64,000 bases of DNA from Pseudoxanthomonas sp. J35 (GTDB lineage Bacteria; Pseudomonadota; Gammaproteobacteria; Xanthomonadales; Xanthomonadaceae). The position numbers and the translations under genes were made by a program. The notes under the pieces were generated by a model. The model made no database searches. It was not told the DNA's origin and saw nothing but the letters and a program-made list of their open reading frames with translations. Location of the stretch: assembly GCF_000513995.1 (NCBI RefSeq), contig NZ_AZVB01000003.1, forward strand, positions 186,001-250,000, read 5' to 3'. Positions 1 through 7,247 of this stretch are shown here, piece after piece. Position 1 is the stretch's first letter; each line of letters begins with the position of its first letter.

Positions 1-144
1 CTCTGCTGGCTAGCTGTCGGGCCAAGGCTTGGCACGTTGCAACGCGCAGTCGTGCACGGCGTGCTCAACGCTGTAATCCTGGCCTGGTTCTTCACGACAG
101 GATTCGGTTTCTTCCGGCCGGGGGATCTAGCGTTACAGCCCTGA
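1..144 (+). CDS. C-terminal end of an unidentified membrane protein (partial)
   Basis: Frame 1 is open from the first base to a TGA at 142-144 and gives 47 residues with no start codon needed, so the gene begins outside the window. The middle of the piece is strongly hydrophobic (a run around VLNAVILAWFFTTGFGFF), which fits a last transmembrane segment followed by a short polar tail. The gene converges on the minus-strand partner-switching operon, with a hairpin between them. No family can be named from this fragment, and a chance open frame cannot be excluded. Confidence 0.5.
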   Translation, partial: LCWLAVGPRLGTLQRAVVHGVLNAVILAWFFTTGFGFFRPGDLALQP

Positions 145-164
145 ACGACAGCCTCTAAACGCGA

Positions 165-185
165 ACGCCGCCCTGGTGGCGGCGT
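165..185. terminator. hairpin between convergent genes
   Basis: Perfect 8-bp stem (ACGCCGCC / GGCGGCGT) with a 5-base loop. It lies 20 bases after the plus-strand stop and 46 bases after the minus-strand stop of the STAS gene. Read on the minus strand it is followed by a TT...TTT-containing stretch, so it may end the partner-switching operon. The T run is weak. Confidence 0.5.
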
Positions 186-231
186 CCCCGTCACCCTTCG
201 CAGGGGCGGTTCAAGAATCCGCCCGCAGCGA

Positions 232-621
232 TCAATCGTCGCTGTCGCCCTCGATCAGCTTGCGCTGCATGGCGTACAGGTAGGCGTCGGCTTCTTCGAC
301 CGAGGTGAAGATCTCGTTGAGCGGCACGGCCTTGACCATGTCGAAGACCTTCTGGATCTGCGGCTGCGGGTTGACCACCAGGACCTTGCCGGCGCGGGCG
401 GCCAGCGCCTTGCGTGCCTTGAACACCGAGCGGATGCCGGCGCTGCTGATGTAGTCCAGGCCCGCCAGGTCCAGCACCAGCGAGAACACCGAGTTGTCCG
501 CCAGGATCGGCGCCAGGACCTCGTCCAGCTGGCCGTACGTGTGCGTATCCAGGCGGCCGCCGAGGATCACTCGCTGGACGCCCTTGCTCGCCGGGGTGGT
601 CTCCAGCCTCAGCAGGCTCAT
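232..621 (-). CDS. STAS-domain anti-sigma factor antagonist (RsbV/SpoIIAA type)
   Basis: 129 residues, the usual length for a single-domain antagonist. The sequence around residues 54-66 (DYISSAGIRSVF) is the conserved phosphorylation loop, where the serine before AGIR is the site the RsbW-like kinase would modify. In this family the unphosphorylated antagonist binds the kinase and frees its client; phosphorylation blocks that. The start ATG overlaps the stop of the upstream kinase gene (ATGA) and has a GGAGAG ribosome site, so the two are translationally coupled. It is the last gene of a four-gene operon. The client sigma factor or effector is not encoded nearby. Confidence 0.9.
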   Translation of the reverse strand: MSLLRLETTPASKGVQRVILGGRLDTHTYGQLDEVLAPILADNSVFSLVLDLAGLDYISSAGIRSVFKARKALAARAGKVLVVNPQPQIQKVFDMVKAVPLNEIFTSVEEADAYLYAMQRKLIEGDSDD

Positions 622-1049
622 GCAGGTCTCTCCGTCTCAGTCGCGGCGTCGTTGTCGAGCCGCAGAGTAACGCGAAGCACGTTGCAGTCGTCGATGCGCT
701 GGTACTGGACCTCTTCGGCCAGCTCGCGCACCAGGTAGACGCCCAGACCACCGATCTCGCGGGACTCGATGTCGGCGTCCAGCTGCGGCGGCGGGCAGGT
801 GGTCGGGTCGAACGGCGCGCCATGGTCGCGGAACTCCAGCTGCAGGCGACCGTGGTCGACCGCCGCATGCAGTTCCAGCGGGGCGTCAGGCGTCACCGCG
901 TGCCGCACCGCATTGCAGGCCACTTCCTCCACCACCAGCCGCGCGTCATGCACGACGGCCTCGCTGGCGCCATGGCGCGCCAGCAGGTCGTCGATGGCGT
1001 CTGTCATGGGCAACACGTCATGTGATGAGCGCGCCAGGCTGATGTGCAC
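618..1049 (-). CDS. RsbW-like serine kinase / anti-sigma factor (HATPase_c)
   Basis: 143 residues if translation begins at the GTG at 1049, which follows a GGGGAG ribosome site by six bases; no ATG fits better. The GHKL ATPase boxes are visible: an N box in VVEEVACNAVRHAV, a G1-like DHGAPFDP, and a G2-like GGLGVYLV. Its expected role is to phosphorylate the adjoining STAS protein and to sequester a partner. The start lies 32 bases inside the 3' end of the upstream phosphatase gene, and its stop overlaps the STAS start, so stoichiometry is probably set by coupling. Cytosolic. Confidence 0.88.
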   Translation of the reverse strand: MHISLARSSHDVLPMTDAIDDLLARHGASEAVVHDARLVVEEVACNAVRHAVTPDAPLELHAAVDHGRLQLEFRDHGAPFDPTTCPPPQLDADIESREIGGLGVYLVRELAEEVQYQRIDDCNVLRVTLRLDNDAATETERPA

Positions 1050-3072
1050 CGGTTTCTCCCCGTCCCGCGGGCGAAGAATGCCGGTCGGAGGCGCCCTTGT
1101 CGAGGCCGCGGCCGCGGCCCCAGCTGATCGCCAGGATCGTGGTGTCGTCCGAAGGCGGCGCGTCGCCGATGAACCGGCGCACGTCGTCGAGGATCGTCTG
1201 GCAGGCCTCGGCCGCGCCGGCATTGCGGTCCAGCGCTCCGAGCAGGCGGCCCAGGCGCTCGTCGCCATAGGCTTCGTTGCCGAGGTTGAACGCCTCGGTG
1301 ACGCCGTCGGTGATCGCCACCAGGCAGTCGCCGGCGGCGAGGCGGCCGGCCCACAGCGGGAAGTCGTCGCTGACCTCGAAGCCCAGCGGCGGGCCGGCCA
1401 GCACTGGCACCGTGGTGACCTGGTGGCGGCCGACCAGCAGCGGCGATTCGTGGCCGGCGCTGGCCATCCACAGCTCGCCGGTGTGGACGTTGATGCGGCC
1501 GCACAGCACGGTGGCGAACATGCAGGTGTCGTTGCCGCGCGCCAGTCGCCGCGAGGCATCGGCCAGCGCGTGCGCCGGCGTGGCCGCGGTCTGGATGGCG
1601 ATCTCCAGCATGGTCACGGTGCGGGCCATGAACATCGCCGCCGGGATGCCCTTGTCGGAGACGTCGCCGATCGCGAACCACAGCTCGTCGCCGTGCTCGA
1701 TGAAGTTGTAGAAGTCGCCGCCCACGGCCTTGGCCGGCTCCAGCAGGGCATCCGCTTCCAGGTGGTGCAGGCCGATGTCGAAGCGGCGGCCGTCCGCCAG
1801 CAGCGCCTCCTGGATGTCGCGGGCGATGGACAGCTCGCTCTCCAGCTTCTGGCGCGCCGCACCCATGTTCTCGATCTGGCTCAGCTGCGAACGGATCGAA
1901 TGCCGCGCCTGCTCCATGGTGCGCGCCAGCACGCCGACCTCGTCGAGGCGATGCTGCTGCGGCATCGGGTCGCCGTGGATCTCCGCGATCGAGCGGCCGT
2001 CCACGTTGTTCATCGCCTTCACCGCCGAACGGGTCAGGTCTTCCATCGGCCGGCTGATCTGCTCGCCGATCTTGCGCACCAGGAAGGCGCCCAGCAGCGC
2101 CATCACCATGCTGCCGGCCAGCAGCAGCGCCAGCGCGCTGTTGAAGCGGCCGACGATCGGGTCGTAGGTCTGCCCGACCATCAGCACCCAGCCGCTGTCG
2201 CCGATCGGCTCCAGCACGCTGAAACGCAGCTGCCCGGTCTGGGTGTCGCGGTGCGACTGGTAGGTCGCGCGGCGTTCGCGCGCGGCCTCGACCAGTTCGG
2301 CCAGGTCGGTGCGGCCCTCGCGGCGGATGTATTCCTCCAGCGTGCTGCGCAGGGCGATGCCCGGCAGCGAGCTGAAGGCGACCAGGCCCTCCGGCGCGAG
2401 CAGGGTGGCACGCACGCCGGGCAGGTGGGCCAGGCTTTCGATGGGCGCGATCAGGTCGCCCAGCTCCATGTCGAAGCTGATCATGCCCACCGCGCCGTCG
2501 GGCAGCGGCAGGTTGTAGGTGGTCATCCAGACCTGCCCGGCGGTCTGGTTGAGGTAGGGATCGGACCACCAGCCTCGCCCGGCCGCGCGCGTGCGGCCGA
2601 ACCAGGCGCGGGCGCGGTAGTCGAAGCCGTCGGTGATGAAATCGCGGTGGCGGCCGTTGCGGCCGATGTAGCGGGCGTAGTGTGCCTCGCCGCGCTGGCG
2701 CGGCTCGACGATCAGCAACGTGCCGGCGGCGCCGGGCACCGCCTGCAGCGCGGCGATCTGCGCCTGCTCCAGCTCGTCCGGGGTCAGCGAAGTGTGCGCG
2801 ACCAGCCGCGCCAGGTTGTCGCTGGCGATGGTGAGCGTGCGCAGGTTGTTTTCGAGGCGCCCCGCCGCGTCCGCCGCGGTGGCCCGGGTGTCACGCCTGG
2901 CGTTGTCGAGGATTTCCCGACGCAGGTACCAGGCGCTGGCCAGGGTCACGCCGACCAGGAACACCAGGATGAGCAGGCCGCACCACAGCGCGATGCGGGT
3001 ACGCAGGCTGTGGTACCAGCGGACGCGCCCTTCCAATGGGCTTGTTACGGCGCCCTCCATGGACTCCGTCAT
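1018..3072 (-). CDS. membrane sensor SpoIIE/RsbU-type PP2C phosphatase (second copy)
   Basis: 684 residues from the ATG at 3072, chosen because GGAGGTG stands eight bases before it; a longer reading to 3108 has no such site. A transmembrane segment at about 25-48 is followed by a large periplasmic sensor region (dCache-like, inferred from topology and length), a second segment near 311-331, a HAMP linker, a coiled stretch and a PP2C/SpoIIE domain at about 440-650. The catalytic motifs GGDFYNF, GDVSDKGIPAA, SAGHESP, ITDGVTEA and DDTTIL are intact. It should dephosphorylate the STAS antagonist in response to an outside signal. About 35 residues follow the domain and overlap the kinase gene. Confidence 0.88.
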   Translation of the reverse strand: MTESMEGAVTSPLEGRVRWYHSLRTRIALWCGLLILVFLVGVTLASAWYLRREILDNARRDTRATAADAAGRLENNLRTLTIASDNLARLVAHTSLTPDELEQAQIAALQAVPGAAGTLLIVEPRQRGEAHYARYIGRNGRHRDFITDGFDYRARAWFGRTRAAGRGWWSDPYLNQTAGQVWMTTYNLPLPDGAVGMISFDMELGDLIAPIESLAHLPGVRATLLAPEGLVAFSSLPGIALRSTLEEYIRREGRTDLAELVEAARERRATYQSHRDTQTGQLRFSVLEPIGDSGWVLMVGQTYDPIVGRFNSALALLLAGSMVMALLGAFLVRKIGEQISRPMEDLTRSAVKAMNNVDGRSIAEIHGDPMPQQHRLDEVGVLARTMEQARHSIRSQLSQIENMGAARQKLESELSIARDIQEALLADGRRFDIGLHHLEADALLEPAKAVGGDFYNFIEHGDELWFAIGDVSDKGIPAAMFMARTVTMLEIAIQTAATPAHALADASRRLARGNDTCMFATVLCGRINVHTGELWMASAGHESPLLVGRHQVTTVPVLAGPPLGFEVSDDFPLWAGRLAAGDCLVAITDGVTEAFNLGNEAYGDERLGRLLGALDRNAGAAEACQTILDDVRRFIGDAPPSDDTTILAISWGRGRGLDKGASDRHSSPAGRGETGAHQPGALIT

Positions 3073-3144
3073 CGTTTCGACACCTCCCCCCCGGGTGGAA
3101 GGCTGCATGATATGACGGCGTACGCATCGAAAAAGGGTAATACG

Positions 3145-5124
3145 TCACGGAATCTCGCGGCGCCGGCTGATCGCCAGGATGGTGATGTCGTCGGATTGCG
3201 GGGCGGACCCCGCGAATCGGCGGATGTCCTCCAGCAGGCGCCGGCAGGCCTCGCTGGCGCTGCCGCCGCCGGCCAGGGCGCGCCGCAGCCGCTCCGTGCC
3301 GTAAGCCCGCTCGTCCGCGTCGAAGGCTTCGGTGACCCCGTCGGTGTAGCCGACCAGGGCCGCGCCGGCGGCCAGCACGCCTTCGTGGCGCGGGAAATCG
3401 TCGCTGGGCTCGATGCCCAGCGGTCCGCCGCCGGCCAGGGACAGCAGCTCGGCACGGCCGTCCGGATGCAGCAGCAGCGGCGGGTCGTGGCCGGCGCTGG
3501 CCAGGGCGAAGCGCCCGCTTTCCACCTCCAGCCGCCCGCACAGCACGGTGGCGAACATGCAGGTCTCGTTGTTCTCAGCCAGGCGTACCGAGGCGGCGGC
3601 GAGGATCCGTTCCGGCGAGTCATGGCGCCGCGCCTGCTGTTCCAGCACGGTCAGCGTGCGCGCCATGAACAGCGCCGCCGGAATCCCCTTGTCGGACACG
3701 TCGCCGATCGCGAACCACAGCACGCCCGGCGCCAGCTCGGAGAACTGGTAGAAGTCGCCGCCCACCTCGCTGGCCGGCTCCAGGATCGCGTGCGCCTCCA
3801 CGTGCATGTGCCCGGCGTCGAAGGCGCGCCCGGCCGGCAGCATCGACTGCTGGATGTCACGGGCGATCGACAGCTCGCTTTCCAGCTTCTGGCGGGCACT
3901 GGCCATCTGCCCGATCTCGCGCATGCGCGCCTTGATCGAATCGCGCGCCGCGTCGAAGGCGCGCGCCATCACGCCCACCTCGTCCCCGCGCTGCACGTAG
4001 GGGATCGGATGGTCGAACTCGCCCTCGGTGAAATGGTGCGCGCTGTCGGTGAGCTCCTCGATCGGCGCGGCGATGGCGCTGCTGTAGCGCCGCGCCAGGG
4101 TCAGCGCGACCAGCAGCGCCACCAGGCTGGCCAGGGCCACGCCGATCGCGATCCGGTCCAGCCGGTGCAGGAACCAGCGGTCGGACGCGGTCAGGGCGAA
4201 GGTCCAGCCGCTGTCGCCGACCGGCAGTACCACCGTGCCCAGCGCGTCGCCGCGCACGTCGTGGTGCTCGAAGCTGGCCGGCGAACGCGTGGCCACCGCC
4301 GCGGCCAGCGGCGCCAGCTCGGCGTTCGGCGCGCGCTCCGCCAGGCCGGCCACGTCCAGCCGCATCCGCACCTCCGGATCCGGATGCACCACCGCCAGGC
4401 CCCCGGGCGAGAACAGCATCGGCTGCAGCCCCGCGCCGCTGATGCCACTGGCCAGTTCGGCGAGGCGGCTGACCGGCACGTCGAGGCTGACCATCCCCAC
4501 CTGCCGCCCGCCGCGCCGGGCGGCCGACACACGCAAGGGCAGGTTGAAGGTCGCGAAGTACTCGCCGCCGGTGGCCGCGTTGGCGTACGGCTCCGACCAC
4601 CACGGATCCGGCGCGGACGCCGTGCGCAGGTACCAGGGCATGATCCGGTAGTCGTAGCCCAGGTCGGCGACCGACTGCTCCACCAGGTGCGCGCCGTCGC
4701 GGCGGATGTACCAGGTGAAGCCGTCCACGTCGCCGGGCAGCTGCCTGGGTTCCAGGATCACCATCGCCCCGGCGATGTCCGGATCGCCGGCGAGGCTGGC
4801 CAGCAGCAGCGAGCGCAGGTTCGAAGGCTGCACGCCCACGCTGGTGGCGCCGGCGGCGAGGGTGCGGCCGCTGACCTGCACCGAATCCAGCGTCGCCTGC
4901 AGGCTGCGCACGGTCTGCTGCGCCAGGCTCTCGGCCTCGGCGCGGGCGTTCTGCACGATCAGGGCGCGGGCGCCGGCGTAGAAGGCCAGCGCCATGACCA
5001 GCAGCAGCCCGGCGTTGAGCAGGCTGGACCACAGCACCATCCGCGTGCGCAGGCTGTCGCGCCAGTACACCCGCCGGGCTGGCCGTCCGGATCCTCTTTG
5101 GATACCGCTCGAAGCTGCTGCCAT
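3145..5124 (-). CDS. membrane sensor SpoIIE/RsbU-type PP2C phosphatase (first copy)
   Basis: 659 residues and clearly a paralogue of the next gene, 72 bases downstream. A transmembrane segment at about 28-50 leads into a periplasmic sensor domain. A second segment lies at 321-345, then HAMP, a helix with the motif LESELSIARDIQ shared with its partner, and a SpoIIE phosphatase domain to the C-terminus (GGDFYQF, GDVSDKGIPAALFMA, SAGHDPP, YTDGVTEAF, SDDITIL). The periplasmic parts differ far more than the catalytic parts, which suggests two signals feeding one antagonist. First gene of the operon; the oxidoreductase remnant upstream is on the same strand, so read-through is possible. Confidence 0.88.
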   Translation of the reverse strand: MAAASSGIQRGSGRPARRVYWRDSLRTRMVLWSSLLNAGLLLVMALAFYAGARALIVQNARAEAESLAQQTVRSLQATLDSVQVSGRTLAAGATSVGVQPSNLRSLLLASLAGDPDIAGAMVILEPRQLPGDVDGFTWYIRRDGAHLVEQSVADLGYDYRIMPWYLRTASAPDPWWSEPYANAATGGEYFATFNLPLRVSAARRGGRQVGMVSLDVPVSRLAELASGISGAGLQPMLFSPGGLAVVHPDPEVRMRLDVAGLAERAPNAELAPLAAAVATRSPASFEHHDVRGDALGTVVLPVGDSGWTFALTASDRWFLHRLDRIAIGVALASLVALLVALTLARRYSSAIAAPIEELTDSAHHFTEGEFDHPIPYVQRGDEVGVMARAFDAARDSIKARMREIGQMASARQKLESELSIARDIQQSMLPAGRAFDAGHMHVEAHAILEPASEVGGDFYQFSELAPGVLWFAIGDVSDKGIPAALFMARTLTVLEQQARRHDSPERILAAASVRLAENNETCMFATVLCGRLEVESGRFALASAGHDPPLLLHPDGRAELLSLAGGGPLGIEPSDDFPRHEGVLAAGAALVGYTDGVTEAFDADERAYGTERLRRALAGGGSASEACRRLLEDIRRFAGSAPQSDDITILAISRRREIP

Positions 5125-5187
5125 GGGCGCCCGCCGAGCAGGGAGACGCCCCGATCATAGGGGCGAACGGTGAAGCCGTCTTCGCAC

Positions 5188-6186
5188 TCAGTCCAGGCGG
5201 ACCAGCAGCTTGCCCAGGTTCTCGCCGCGGACCAGCCGTTCCAGTGCCAGCGGCAACGCGTCCAGGCCTTCCATCACCTCCTCGTGCCAGCGCAGCTGGC
5301 CGCTGCGCAACAGCGCGCCCAGTTCGCTGACGAACTGCGGATCGACCAGGTACTGCGGATGCGGGCGGGTGATGTCGCGCGAGGTGAACGGACGCACCTG
5401 CAACTGGCGTTCGAGCATCGCATTCAGGAAGGTTGGCAGGCGATCGCCGGTGGAGCGGTTCCACTCCTCGTCCAGCGCCCCGCACAGCGGCACGCGGGCG
5501 AAACGGTTCAGCAGCGGCAGCACCGGATTGATGCAGCGGCCGTCCACGTTCTCCACGAAGATGTCCACGCCGTCCGGACAGGCCTCGCGCAGCGCGTCCT
5601 CGAAGCCGGGCGCATCGCGGTCCAGCACGACCGCCGGAGCGAAGCTGCGGCGCACGTGCGCGCATTTCTCCGCGCCGCTGGTCACCGCGACCACCCGCGC
5701 CTGCCGTGCCTGCAGCAGCTGGCACACGGTCGCGCCGATCGGCCCGGCCGCCGCCACCACCACCGCGGTGTCGCCGGCCTTCGGCTGGCACACCTCGCGC
5801 ACCGCCGACCAGGCGATGTACCCGTACAGGCCGTAGATGCCCAGCGCCGTGGCCACCGGCGCGACGTTCGGATACAGCTTGCGACGGATCTCCGAGGCAT
5901 CGACCCCCTCGTGCGTCTGCCAGCCGCTGTGCGCTGGCACGTACTCGCCCTCGCGGAAGCCGCGGTGCCGCGACGCCACCACCTGCGAGACCGTGGCGCA
6001 CGGCATCACCTGGCCGAGGTCGAGGCGATCGGCCGGGCCGGCATCCACCTGCATGCGCGTATGCGCGCAGATGTCGATCGACAGCAGGTGCGTGCGCTGC
6101 AGCAGCTGGCCGGGGCCTGGCGCGGGCAGCGCGAAGCATTCGCGGGCGAAGCACTCGTGCAGTGGACGCCCTCGAACGCCTCGACC
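5188..6186 (-). pseudogene. MDR-family NADP-dependent oxidoreductase lacking its start
   Basis: The reading frame is intact to the stop at 5188 and carries a GroES-like part with PAPGPGQLLQRT and LLSIDICAHTRMQVD, then a Rossmann motif (AAAGPIGATVCQLL) and the family's C-terminal end (GENLGKLLVRL). This resembles the zinc-free CurA/YncB-type reductases of about 335-340 residues. Upstream, the frame reaches recognisable N-terminal sequence (GRPLHECFARECF) but meets a TGA at 6187-6189 with no usable ATG or GTG, so only the first few codons are gone. Those bases are replaced by TonB-receptor sequence. Translation from the internal ATG at 6054 would omit about 40 N-terminal residues. Confidence 0.75.
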
Positions 6187-6882
6187 TCACCGGTGTCCTG
6201 GCCCTGGAACAGGCCGAAGAAGAACAGCTTGTCCTTCACCAGCGGATTCGGCGATGGCCTCGAACGGCACCTGGTTGAAGGCCAGGCCGGTGACGATGTT
6301 GGTCACGTTGAAGCCGTTGATGTAGTAGAGGTTCTCCGCGGCCGAGCTGCCGCCGAAGGAGGCGACGTTGCCGAAGCGCGGATCGCCCTTGACCGTGCCC
6401 GGCGCCAGCAGCGCCACGTCGGTGATGTTGCGGGCAACCGGCAGCGCGTCCAGCTGCGCCTCGGTGAAGATCGTGGTCGATTCCACCGACGACAGGTCGA
6501 TCGGGTTCACCGCCGCCATGCCGCGCACCTGCACGGCGTCCAGGGTGGATGGGCCGGCCTCGGCGAAGGACACGCTGCTGCCGGTGCCGGTGTTCACCAC
6601 GACCTCGCGGGTGGTGGCGGTGCCGTCCGGCCCGGTGCGGGTGATGCGGTAGCGGCCGGCCGGCAGGGACGAGAAGCGGAACGTGCCGTCGGCGCCAGCG
6701 GTGATCGAGCGCTGGAAGCCGGTGTCGTCGCTGATGGCGGTGATGGTGTCGCCCGATCCGGCCTGGCCGGAGATCGTGCCGGTCGTGTTCGACTGGGCGT
6801 GGGCGCCGCTGCTGATGCAGGCCGCCAGGGCCAGGCTCAGTGCGGTCAGGCGGACTCTTCCGCCGGTGGGACCTTTGGTCAT
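6187..6882 (-). pseudogene. TonB-dependent receptor (Oar-like), N-terminal remnant
   Basis: The first about 215 residues look normal for a xanthomonad Oar-like receptor: a signal peptide ending near SSGAHAQ, a carboxypeptidase-regulatory-like domain (FRFSSLPAGRYRIT) and the start of a plug (LDAVQVRG, NPIDLSSVES, YYINGFNVTN). After PFEAIAES the frame changes. A further receptor motif, KDKLFFFGLFQGQDTG, is readable only in another frame at about 6190-6240. The whole barrel, several hundred residues, is missing and the sequence passes directly into the oxidoreductase. At least two deletions are needed to explain this. Intact relatives are outer-membrane uptake proteins of 900-1000 residues. Confidence 0.8.
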
Positions 6883-7247
6883 TGCGCAATTTCCATTCGG
6901 TTGGATGGACTGGCCGCTCCCCGGCGCGGCCAGCGGCGGAACCGTAGGTACCGGTTGCCAACGCCACGACTGCCTGTGGTCGGGATGAAAGAAGGCGGCC
7001 GCCGGAAGTCACGGTGACTTCCGGCAGGGGTGCGGGCCGCCTTTGGACCGGTCTGGATGCTGCACTGCGGCATCCGCGCGGGTGTCCCGGGACTGTCCCG
7101 GACAGTGCCCAATTGCTCACGAAACCATTGGAATCACAGGCACATACGCCACCGTAGCGACGCGGCGGAACCGGCTCATTGCGCTAAACTCGGTGGTCCA
7201 CAAGAACACAAGCGCCGCGACCCCCCACGCGCGGCATAGGGAGTGAT
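6883..7247. other. intergenic region between receptor remnant and aceE
   Basis: 365 bases without a gene. It should hold the old receptor promoter and the aceE promoter, but no pair of -35/-10 boxes is convincing. The aceE ribosome site (GGGAG) is at its right end. The one clear signal is the palindrome at 7092-7106, entered separately. Confidence 0.5.
7092..7106. promoter_or_regulatory. 15-bp perfect palindrome upstream of aceE
   Basis: ACTGTCC-C-GGACAGT is a perfect dyad with a one-base centre, about 140 bases before the aceE start and 210 bases before the old receptor start. A partial copy (GTGTCCCGGGAC) adjoins it on the left. It does not match the E. coli PdhR operator. A role as operator is inference from symmetry and position only. 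Confidence 0.35.

Noticed and set aside
3145-5124. recent tandem duplication of the phosphatase genes as an assembly artefact
   Set aside because: The sensor parts differ strongly and the catalytic parts differ at many positions, so they are true paralogues.
769-5160. 1463-codon open frame on plus
   Set aside because: Antisense to the four-gene partner-switching operon; low-complexity Arg/Ala/Gln-rich text without any motif, an effect of high GC at third positions.
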